Source of the DNA: Chaunax sp. Z400
Lineage: Eukaryota; Chordata; Actinopteri; Lophiiformes; Chaunacidae
DNA length: 64,000 nt
Assembly (NCBI GenBank): GCA_037577475.1
Contig: JBAGJB010000234.1
Span: 718,371-782,370 of the forward strand
Direction of reading: 5' to 3'
The notes beneath the pieces were generated by a model. It did not search any database and had not been told where the DNA came from. It saw only the letters and a program-made list of their open reading frames with translations. Shown here one piece after another: positions 9,965 to 20,656 of the stretch; the first letter of the stretch is position 1; each line of letters starts with the position of its first letter. A program made the translations under genes and the position numbers.

Positions 9965-10079
9965 CGAGTCTCTACGACCTTCCGTTCAAAAGTTACCAAC
10001 CCGGGTAGGGCCCCGATTGAGTTTTTATCCCCTTAAACTAACCTAACCCTAACCCTAACCCCTAACCCACACTTGTCCG
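9965..10079 (+). repeat. Module D (representative copy, 115 bp, half-arm plus telomere-like tract)
   Basis: D shares only its first 23 bases or so (9965-9987) with the common arm. It then has a private segment (aaaagttaccaacccgggta, ggggccccgattgag, tttttatcccc), then CCCTAA-type repeats, then acccacacttgtccg up to the next A. It lacks the right arm, so it cannot make the hairpin of A, B and C. All 74 copies sit between C and A. Length varies with the telomeric tract: 121 bp (187, 2321, 4304), 114 bp (941, 3405, 5388, 7214), 115 or 116 bp in most others, and 110 bp at 23828. The 121 and 114 bp types also carry gtacggcc instead of gtagggcc. Confidence 0.94.
10033..10068 (-). repeat. Telomere-like (CCCTAA)n tract inside D (representative)
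   Basis: The segment reads ttaaactaacctaaccctaa, then ccctaacccctaaccc. It holds exact CCCTAA units plus degenerate ones (CCTAA, AACTAA, CCCCTAA). On the minus strand it contains at least four runs of three or more G separated by TTA, the standard pattern for an intramolecular G-quadruplex. The tract recurs 74 times with the C-rich strand always on +. Five tract types are visible, differing in the order of CCTAA and CCCTAA units. A telomere-repeat binding protein could in principle bind here; that is inference from the motif only. Confidence 0.93.
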
Positions 10080-13000
10080 CGAGTCTCTACGACCTTCCGT
10101 TCCCGAGATACAGACATTCAAAATACGCCCCTACTGGACATGTCATATCTCGGGAAAGGAAGGTCGCACAGACTCGGGACAAAGACTGGTGTTCTCAGAG
10201 ACCACATAAACCCCTAGACGGACGTTGGTCCCGAGTCTCTACGACCTTCCGTTTCCAAGATACACACATTCACTATAGGCGAACCAAACCCCATTCACTT
10301 CAATCGGAAAATGAACTTGAGTATAACTCGGGAACGGAAGGTCGTAGAGACTCGGGACCCTGATCCGTCGGACATAATTCGTGGGCTCTGAACACGCCAG
10401 ACTTCTCCCCGAGTCTCTACGACCTTCCGTTCCCGAGATACAAACATTCCAAAAATCACCAAAAATACATGTCATATCTCGGGAACCGTAAGTCGTAGGG
10501 ACTCGGTTTACCTGCTGGCGTTCTTGGAGACCCCATAAAACCATTGAAAGAGCTTATCCCCGAGTCTCTACGACCTTCCGTTCAAAAGTTACCAACCCGG
10601 GTAGGGCCCCGATTGAGTTTTTATCCCCTTAAACTAACCTAACCCTAACCCTAACCCCTAACCCACACTTGTCCGCGAGTCTCTACGACCTTCCGTTCCC
10701 GAGATACAGACATTCAAAATACGCCCCTACTGGACATGTCATATCTCGGGAAAGGAAGGTCGCACAGACTCGGGACAAAGACTGGTGTTCTCAGAGACCA
10801 CATAAACCCCTAGACGGACGTTGGTCCCGAGTCTCTACGACCTTCCGTTTCCGAGATACACACATTCACTACAGGCGAACCAAAGCCCATTCACTTCAAT
10901 GGGACAATAAACTTGAGTATAACTCGGGAACGGAAGGTCGTAGAGACTCGGGACCCTGATCCGTCGGACATAATTCGTGGTCTCTGAACACGTCAGACTT
11001 CTCCCCGAGTCTCTACGACCTTCCGTTCCCGAGATACAGACATTCAAAATACGCCCCTACTGGACATGTCATATATCGGGAAAGGAAGGTCGCACAGACT
11101 CGGGACAAAGACTGGTGTTCTCAGAGACCACATAAACCCCTAGACGGACGTTGGTCCCGAGTCTCTACGACCTTCCGTTTCCGAGATACACACATTCACT
11201 ATAGGCGAACCAAAGCCCATTCACTTCAATGGGAAAATAAACTTGAGTATAACTCGGGAACGGAAGGTCGTAGAGACTCGGGACCCTGATCCGTCGGACA
11301 TAATTCGTGGTCTCTGAACACGCCAGACTTCTCCCCGAGTCTCTACGCCCTTCCGTTCCCGAGATACAAACATTCCAAAAATCACCAAAAATACATGTCA
11401 TATCTCGGGAACCGTAAGTCGTAGAGACTCGGTTTACCTGCTGGCGTTCTTGGAGACCCCATAAAACCATTGAAAGAGCTTATCCCCGAGTCTCTACGAC
11501 CTTCCGTTCCCGAGATACAGACATTCAAAATACGCCCCTACTGGACATGTCATATCTCGGGAAAGGAAGGTCGCACAGACTCGGGACAAAGACTGGTGTT
11601 CTCAGAGACCACATAAACCCCTAGACGGACGTTGGTCCCGAGTCTCTACGACCTTCCGTTTCCGAGATACACACATTCACTATAGGCGAACCAAACCCCA
11701 TTCACTTCAATGGGAAAATGAACTTGAGTATAACTCGGGAACGGAAGGTCGTAGAGACTCGGGACCCTGATCCGTCGGACATAATTCGTGGGCTCTGAAC
11801 ACGCCAGACTTCTCCCCGAGTCTCTACGACCTTCCGTTCCCGAGATACAAACATTCCAAAAATCACCAAAAATACATGTCATATCTCGGGAACCGTAAGT
11901 CGTAGGGACTCGGTTTACCTGCTGGCGTTCTTGGAGACCCCATAAAACCATTGAAAGAGCTTATCCCCGAGTCTCTACGACCTTCCGTTCAAAAGTTACC
12001 AACCCGGGTAGGGCCCCGATTGAGTTTTTATCCCCTTAAACTAACCTAACCCTAACCCTAACCCCTAACCCACACTTGTCCGCGAGTCTCTACGACCTTC
12101 CGTTCCCGAGATACAGACATTCAAAATACGCCCCTACTGGACATGTCATATCTCGGGAAAGGAAGGTCGCACAGACTCGGGACAAAGACTGGTGTTCTCA
12201 GAGACCACATAAACCCCTAGACGGACGTTGGTCCCGAGTCTCTACGACCTTCCGTTTCCGAGATACACACATTCACTATAGGCGAACCAAACCCCATTCA
12301 CTTCAATGGGAAAATGAACTTGAGTATAACTCGGGAACGGAAGGTCGTAGAGACTCGGGACCCTGATCCGTCGGACATAATTCGTGGGCTCTGAACACGC
12401 CAGACTTCTCCCCGAGTCTCTACGACCTTCCGTTCCCGAGATACAAACATTCCAAAAATCACCAAAAATACATGTCATATCTCGGGAACCGTAAGTCGTA
12501 GGGACTCGGTTTACCTGCTGGCGTTCTTGGAGACCCCATAAAACCATTGAAAGAGCTTATCCCCGAGTCTCTACGACCTTCCGTTCAAAAGTTACCAACC
12601 CGGGTAGGGCCCCGATTGAGTTTTTATCCCCTTAAACTAACCTAACCCTAACCCTAACCCCTAACCCACACTTGTCCGCGAGTCTCTACGACCTTCCGTT
12701 CCCGAGATACAGACATTCAAAATACGCCCCTACTGGACATGTCATATCTCGGGAAAGGAAGGTCGCACAGACTCGGGACAAAGACTGGTGTTCTCAGAGA
12801 CCACATAAACCCCTAGACGGACGTTGGTCCCGAGTCTCTACGACCTTCCGTTTCCGAGATACACACATTCACTATAGGCGAACCAAACCCCATTCACTTC
12901 AATGGGAAAATGAACTTGAGTATAACTCGGGAACGGAAGGTCGTAGAGACTCGGGACCCTGATCCGTCGGACATAATTCGTGGGCTCTGAACACGCCAGA

Positions 13001-13870
13001 CTTCTCCCCGAGTCTCTACGACCTTCCGTTCCCGAGATACAAACATTCCAAAAATCACCAAAAATACATGTCATATCTCGGGAACCGTAAGTCGTAGGGA
13101 CTCGGTTTACCTGCTGGCGTTCTTGGAGACCCCATAAAACCATTGAAAGAGCTTATCCCCGAGTCTCTACGACCTTCCGTTCAAAAGTTACCAACCCGGG
13201 TAGGGCCCCGATTGAGTTTTTATCCCCTTAAACTAACCTAACCCTAACCCTAACCCCTAACCCACACTTGTCCGCGAGTCTCTACGACCTTCCGTTCCCG
13301 AGATACAGACATTCAAAATACGCCCCTACTGGACATGTCATATCTCGGGAAAGGAAGGTCGCACAGACTCGGGACAAAGACTGGTGTTCTCAGAGACCAC
13401 ATAAACCCCTAGATGGACGTTGGTCCCGAGTCTCTACGACCTTCCGTTTCCAAGATACACACATTCACTATAGGCGAACCAAACCCCATTCACTTCAATG
13501 GGAAAATGAACTTGAGTATAACTCGGGAACGGAAGGTCGTAGAGACTCGGGACCCTGATCCGTCGGACATAATTCGTGGTCTCTGAACACGCCAGACTTC
13601 TCCCCGAGTCTCTACGACCTTCCGTTCCCGAGATACAAACATTCCAAAAATCACCAAAAATACATGTCATATCTCGGGAACCGTAAGTCGTAGGGACTCG
13701 GTTTACCTGCTGGCGTTCTTGGAGACCCCATAAAACCATTGAAAGAGCTTATCCCCGAGTCTCTACGACCTTCCGTTCAAAAGTTACCAACCCGGGTAGG
13801 GCCCCGATTGAGTTTTTATCCCCTTAAACTAACCTAACCCTAACCCTAACCCCTAACCCACACTTGTCCG

Positions 13871-16292
13871 CGAGTCTCTACGACCTTCCGTTCCCGAGAT
13901 ACAGACATTCAAAATACGCCCCTACTGGACATGTCATATCTCGGGAAAGGAAGGTCGCACAGACTCGGGACAAAGACTGGTGTTCTCAGAGACCACATAA
14001 ACCCCTAGACGGACGTTGGTCCCGAGTCTCTACGACCTTCCGTTTCCGAGATACACACATTCACTATAGGCGAACCAAACCCCATTCACTTCAATGGGAA
14101 AATGAACTTGAGTATAACTCGGGAACGGAAGGTCGTAGAGACTCGGGACCCTGATCCGTCGGACATAATTCGTGGTCTCTGAACACGCCAGACTTCTCCC
14201 CGAGTCTCTACGACCTTCCGTTCCCGAGATACAAACATTCCAAAAATCACCAAAAATACATGTCATATCTCGGGAAACGTAAGTCGTAGAGACTCGGTTT
14301 ACCTGCTGGCGTTCTTGGAGACCCCATAAAACCATTGAAAGAGCTTATCCCCGAGTCTCTACGACCTTCCGTTCCCGAGATACAGACATTCAAAATACGC
14401 CCCTACTGGACATGTCATATCTCGGGAAAGGAAGGTCGCACAGACTCGGGACAAAGACTGGTGTTCTCAGAGACCACATAAACCCCTAGACGGACGTTGG
14501 TCCCGAGTCTCTACGACCTTCCGTTTCCGAGATACACACATTCACTCTAGGCGAACCAAAGCCCATTCACTTCAATGGGAAAATGAACTTGAGTATAACT
14601 CGGGAACGGAAGGTCGTAGAGACTCGGGACCCTGATCCGTCGGACATAATTCGTGGGCTCTGAACACGCCAGACTTCTCCCCGAGTCTCTACGACCTTCC
14701 GTTCCCGAGATACAAACATTCCAAAAATCACCAAAAATACATGTCATATCTCGGGAACCGTAAGTCGTAGGGACTCGGTTTACCTGCTGGCGTTCTTGGA
14801 GACCCCATAAAACCATTGAAAGAGCTTATCCCCGAGTCTCTACGACCTTCCGTTCAAAAGTTACCAACCCGGGTAGGGCCCCGATTGAGTTTTTATCCCC
14901 TTAAACTAACCTAACCCTAACCCTAACCCCTAACCCACACTTGTCCGCGAGTCTCTACGACCTTCCGTTCCCGAGATACAGACATTCAAAATACGCCCCT
15001 ACTGGACATGTCATATCTCGGGAAAGGAAGGTCGCACAGACTCGGGACAAAGACTGGTGTTCTCAGAGACCACATAAACCCCTAGATGGACGTTGGTCCC
15101 GAGTCTCTACGACCTTCCGTTTCCAAGATACACACATTCACTATAGGCGAACCAAACCCCATTCACTTCAATGGGAAAATGAACTTGAGTATAACTCGGG
15201 AACGGAAGGTCGTAGAGACTCGGGACCCTGATCCGTCGGACATAATTCGTGGTCTCTGAACACGCCAGACTTCTCCCCGAGTCTCTACGACCTTCCGTTC
15301 CCGAGATACAAACATTCCAAAAATCACCAAAAATACATGTCATATCTCGGGAAACGTACGTCGTAGGGACTCGGTTTACCTGCTGGCGTTCTTGGAGACC
15401 CCATAAAACCATTGAAAGAGCTTATCCCCGAGTCTCTACGACCTTCCGTTCAAAAGTTACCAACCCGGGTAGGGCCCCGATTGAGTTTTTATCCCCTTAA
15501 CCTAACCTAACCCTAACCCTAACCCCTAACCCACACTTGTCCGCGAGTCTCTACGACCTTCCGTTCCCGAGATACAGACATTCAAAATACGCCCCTACTG
15601 GACATGTCATATCTCGGGAAAGGAAGGTCGCACAGACTCGGGACAAAGACTGGTGTTCTCAGAGACCACATAAACCCCTAGACGGACGTTGGTCCCGAGT
15701 CTCTACGACCTTCCGTTTCCGAGATACACACATTCACTCTAGGCGAACCAAAGCCCATTCACTTCAATGGGAAAATAAACTTGAGTATAACTCGGGAACG
15801 GAAGGTCGTAGAGACTCTGGACCCTGACCCGTCGGACATAATTCGTGGTCTCTGAACACGCCAGACTTCTCCCCGAGTCTCTACGACCTTCCGTTCCCGA
15901 GATACAGACATTCAAAATACGCCCCTACTGGACATGTCATATCTCGGGAAAGGAAGGTCGCACAGACTCGGGACAAAGACTGGTGTTCTCAGAGACCACA
16001 TAAACCCCTAGACGGACGTTGGTCCCGAGTCTCTACGACCTTCCGTTCCCGAGATACAAACATTCCAAAAATCACCAAAAATACATGTCATATCTCGGGA
16101 ACCGTAAGTCGTAGGGACTCGGTTTACCTGCTGGCGTTCTTGGAGACCCCATAAAACCATTGAAAGAGCTTATCCCCGAGTCTCTACGACCTTCCGTTCA
16201 AAAGTTACCAACCCGGGTAGGGCCCCGATTGAGTTTTTATCCCCTTAACCTAACCCTAACCCTAACCCTAACCCCTAACCCACACTTGTCCG
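13871..16292 (+). repeat. 2422-bp segmental unit, copy 1 (ABCABCD, ABCD, ABACD)
   Basis: Blocks start at 13871, 14948 and 15544. Markers repeated 2422 bp later: agatggacg near 15083, gggaaacgtacgtcg near 15352, cattcactctagg near 14544 and 15736, and accctgacccgtcgg near 15826. The last D is 116 bp. Confidence 0.87.
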
Positions 16293-18714
16293 CGAGTCTC
16301 TACGACCTTCCGTTCCCGAGATACAGACATTCAAAATACGCCCCTACTGGACATGTCATATCTCGGGAAAGGAAGGTCGCACAGACTCGGGACAAAGACT
16401 GGTGTTCTCAGAGACCACATAAACCCCTAGACGGACGTTGGTCCCGAGTCTCTACGACCTTCCGTTTCCGAGATACACACATTCACTATAGGCGAACCAA
16501 ACCCCATTCACTTCAATGGGAAAATGAACTTGAGTATAACTCGGGAACGGAAGGTCGTAGAGACTCGGGACCCTGATCCGTCGGACATAATTCGTGGTCT
16601 CTGAACACGCCAGACTTCTCCCCGAGTCTCTACGACCTTCCGTTCCCGAGATACAAACATTCCAAAAATCACCAAAAATACATGTCATATCTCGGGAAAC
16701 GTAAGTCGTAGAGACTCGGTTTACCTGCTGGCGTTCTTGGAGACCCCATAAAACCATTGAAAGAGCTTATCCCCGAGTCTCTACGACCTTCCGTTCCCGA
16801 GATACAGACATTCAAAATACGCCCCTACTGGACATGTCATATCTCGGGAAAGGAAGGTCGCACAGACTCGGGACAAAGACTGGTGTTCTCAGAGACCACA
16901 TAAACCCCTAGACGGACGTTGGTCCCGAGTCTCTACGACCTTCCGTTTCCGAGATACACACATTCACTCTAGGCGAACCAAAGCCCATTCACTTCAATGG
17001 GAAAATGAACTTGAGTATAACTCGGGAACGGAAGGTCGTAGAGACTCGGGACCCTGATCCGTCGGACATAATTCGTGGGCTCTGAACACGCCAGACTTCT
17101 CCCCGAGTCTCTACGACCTTCCGTTCCCGAGATACAAACATTCCAAAAATCACCAAAAATACATGTCATATCTCGGGAACCGTAAGTCGTAGGGACTCGG
17201 TTTACCTGCTGGCGTTCTTGGAGACCCCATAAAACCATTGAAAGAGCTTATCCCCGAGTCTCTACGACCTTCCGTTCAAAAGTTACCAACCCGGGTAGGG
17301 CCCCGATTGAGTTTTTATCCCCTTAAACTAACCTAACCCTAACCCTAACCCCTAACCCACACTTGTCCGCGAGTCTCTACGACCTTCCGTTCCCGAGATA
17401 CAGACATTCAAAATACGCCCCTACTGGACATGTCATATCTCGGGAAAGGAAGGTCGCACAGACTCGGGACAAAGACTGGTGTTCTCAGAGACCACATAAA
17501 CCCCTAGATGGACGTTGGTCCCGAGTCTCTACGACCTTCCGTTTCCAAGATACACACATTCACTATAGGCGAACCAAACCCCATTCACTTCAATGGGAAA
17601 ATGAACTTGAGTATAACTCGGGAACGGAAGGTCGTAGAGACTCGGGACCCTGATCCGTCGGACATAATTCGTGGTCTCTGAACACGCCAGACTTCTCCCC
17701 GAGTCTCTACGACCTTCCGTTCCCGAGATACAAACATTCCAAAAATCACCAAAAATACATGTCATATCTCGGGAAACGTACGTCGTAGGGACTCGGTTTA
17801 CCTGCTGGCGTTCTTGGAGACCCCATAAAACCATTGAAAGAGCTTATCCCCGAGTCTCTACGACCTTCCGTTCAAAAGTTACCAACCCGGGTAGGGCCCC
17901 GATTGAGTTTTTATCCCCTTAACCTAACCTAACCCTAACCCTAACCCCTAACCCACACTTGTCCGCGAGTCTCTACGACCTTCCGTTCCCGAGATACAGA
18001 CATTCAAAATACGCCCCTACTGGACATGTCATATCTCGGGAAAGGAAGGTCGCACAGACTCGGGACAAAGACTGGTGTTCTCAGAGACCACATAAACCCC
18101 TAGACGGACGTTGGTCCCGAGTCTCTACGACCTTCCGTTTCCGAGATACACACATTCACTCTAGGCGAACCAAAGCCCATTCACTTCAATGGGAAAATAA
18201 ACTTGAGTATAACTCGGGAACGGAAGGTCGTAGAGACTCTGGACCCTGACCCGTCGGACATAATTCGTGGTCTCTGAACACGCCAGACTTCTCCCCGAGT
18301 CTCTACGACCTTCCGTTCCCGAGATACAGACATTCAAAATACGCCCCTACTGGACATGTCATATCTCGGGAAAGGAAGGTCGCACAGACTCGGGACAAAG
18401 ACTGGTGTTCTCAGAGACCACATAAACCCCTAGACGGACGTTGGTCCCGAGTCTCTACGACCTTCCGTTCCCGAGATACAAACATTCCAAAAATCACCAA
18501 AAATACATGTCATATCTCGGGAACCGTAAGTCGTAGGGACTCGGTTTACCTGCTGGCGTTCTTGGAGACCCCATAAAACCATTGAAAGAGCTTATCCCCG
18601 AGTCTCTACGACCTTCCGTTCAAAAGTTACCAACCCGGGTAGGGCCCCGATTGAGTTTTTATCCCCTTAACCTAACCCTAACCCTAACCCTAACCCCTAA
18701 CCCACACTTGTCCG
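16293..18714 (+). repeat. 2422-bp segmental unit, copy 2
   Basis: Blocks at 16293 ABCABCD, 17370 ABCD and 17966 ABACD reproduce copy 1 in order and in private variants (agatggacg near 17505, gtacgtcg near 17774, accctgacccg near 18248). I saw no difference between the copies over the parts compared, so this is one of the youngest duplications on the left side. Confidence 0.87.
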
Positions 18715-20656
18715 CGAGTCTCTACGACCTTCCGTTCCCGAGATACAGACATTCAAAATACGCCCCTACTGGACATGTCATATCTCGGGAAAGGAAGGTC
18801 GCACAGACTCGGGACAAAGACTGGTGTTCTCAGAGACCACATAAACCCCTAGAAGGACGTTGGTCCCGAGTCTCTACGACCTTCCGTTTCAGAGATACAC
18901 ACATTCACTATAGGCGAACCAAAGCCCATTCACTTCAATGGGAAAATGAACTTGAGTATAACTCGGGAACGGAAGGTCGTAGAGACTCGGGACCCTGATC
19001 CGTCGGACATAATTCGTGGTCTCTGAACACGCCAGACTTCTCCCCGAGTCTCTACGACCTTCCGTTCCCGAGATACAAACATTCCAAAAATCACCAAAAA
19101 TACATGTCATATCTCGGGAACCGTAAGTCGTAGGGACTCGGTTTACCTGCTGGCGTTCTTGGAGACCCCATAAAACCATTGAAAGAGCTTATCCCCGAGT
19201 CTCTACGACCTTCCGTTCAAAAGTTACCAACCCGGGTAGGGCCCCGATTGAGTTTTTATCCCCTTAAACTAACCTAACCCTAACCCTAACCCCTAACCCA
19301 CACTTGTCCGCGAGTCTCTACGACCTTCCGTTCCCGAGATACAGACATTCAAAATACGCCCCTATTGGACATGTCATATCTCGGGAAAGGAAGGTCGCAC
19401 AGACTCGGGACAAAGACTGGTGTTCTCAGAGACCACATAAACCCCTAGACGGACGTTGGTCCCGAGTCTCTACGACCTTCCGTTTCCGAGATACACACAT
19501 TCACTATAGGCGAACCAAACCCCATTCACTTCAATGGGAAAATGAACTTGAGTATAACTCGGGAACGGAAGGTCGTAGAGACTCGGGACCCTGATCCGTC
19601 GGACATAATTCGTGGTCTCTGAACACGCCAGACTTCTCCCCGAGTCTCTACGACCTTCCGTTCCCGAGATACAAACATTCCAAAAATCACCAAAAATACA
19701 TGTCATATCTCGGGAACCGTAAGTCGTAGGGACTCGGTTTACCTGCTGGCGTTCTTGGAGACCCCATAAAACCATTGAAAGAGCTTATCCCCGAGTCTCT
19801 ACGACCTTCCGTTCAAAAGTTACCAACCCGGGTAGGGCCCCGATTGAGTTTTTATCCCCTTAACCTAACCCTAACCCTAACCCAAACCCCTAACCCACAC
19901 TTGTCCGCGAGTCTCTACGACCTTCCGTTCCCGAGATACAGACATTCAAAATACGCCCCTACTGGACATGTCATATCTCGGGAAAGGAAGGTCGCACAGA
20001 CTCGGGACAAAGACTGGTGTTCTCAGAGACCACATAAACCCCTAGACGGACGTTGGTCCCGAGTCTCTACGACCTTCCGTTTCCGAGATACACACATTTA
20101 CTATAGGCGAACCAAAGCCCATTCACTTCAATGGGAAAATAAACTTGAGTATAACTCGGGAACGGAAGGTCGTAGAGACTCGGGACCCTGATCCGTCGGA
20201 CATAATTCGTGGTCTCTGAACACGCCAGACTTCTCCCCGAGTCTCTACGACCTTCCGTTCCCGAGATACAGACATTCAAAATACGCCCCTACTGGACATG
20301 TCATATCTCGGGAAAGGAAGGTCGCACAGACTCGGGACAAAGACTGGTGTTCTCAGAGACCACATAAACCCCTAGACGGACGTTGGTCCCGAGTCTCTAC
20401 GACCTTCCGTTCCCGAGATACAAACATTCCAAAAATCACCAAAAATACATGTCATATCTCGGGAACCGTAAGTCGTAGGGACTCGGTTTACCTGCTGGCA
20501 TTCTTGGAGACCCCATAAAACCATTGAAAGAGCTTATCCCCGAGTCTCTACGACCTTCCGTTCAAAAGTTACCAACCCGGGTAGGGCCCCGATTGAGTTT
20601 TTATCCCCTTAACCTAACCCTAACCCTAACCCTAACCCCTAACCCACACTTGTCCG
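18715..20656 (+). repeat. 1942-bp segment (ABCD, ABCD, ABACD)
   Basis: Blocks at 18715, 19311 and 19908. Markers: agaaggacg A followed by ttcagag B near 18851-18893, cctattggac near 19363, an irregular telomeric tract containing cccaaacccc near 19882, acatttactatagg near 20096, and ctggcattcttgg near 20496. Most recur in the next segment. Confidence 0.85.

Larger units (their letters stand above)
8737..13870 (+). repeat. Region dominated by the 596-bp ABCD unit
   Basis: C at 8737 (arm variant ctctacgccc), then A,B,C,D from 8888, then blocks starting at 9484 ABCD, 10080 ABCD, 10676 ABABCABCD, 12083 ABCD, 12679 ABCD and 13275 ABCD. Most B copies here have attcgtgggctctg in the linker, a local variant reappearing only near 14.6 and 17.1 kb. 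D tracts are of the ttaaactaacc type. The longer block at 10676 carries the rare cactacaggcg B and the ctctacgccc C also found at 8.2-8.8 kb, so it was copied from that segment. Confidence 0.87.

Noticed and set aside
10045..10068. ctaaccctaac as a telomerase RNA template
   Set aside because: The motif is simply telomere repeat DNA. No pseudoknot, H/ACA or other telomerase RNA features surround it, and it occurs in all D modules.
13871..18714. Assembly artefact as sole explanation of the multi-kilobase duplicates
   Set aside because: Most duplicate pairs carry private differences, and breakpoints are at module boundaries, as expected of real exchange. The near-identical 2422-bp pair remains the likeliest candidate for an artefact and cannot be settled from sequence alone.
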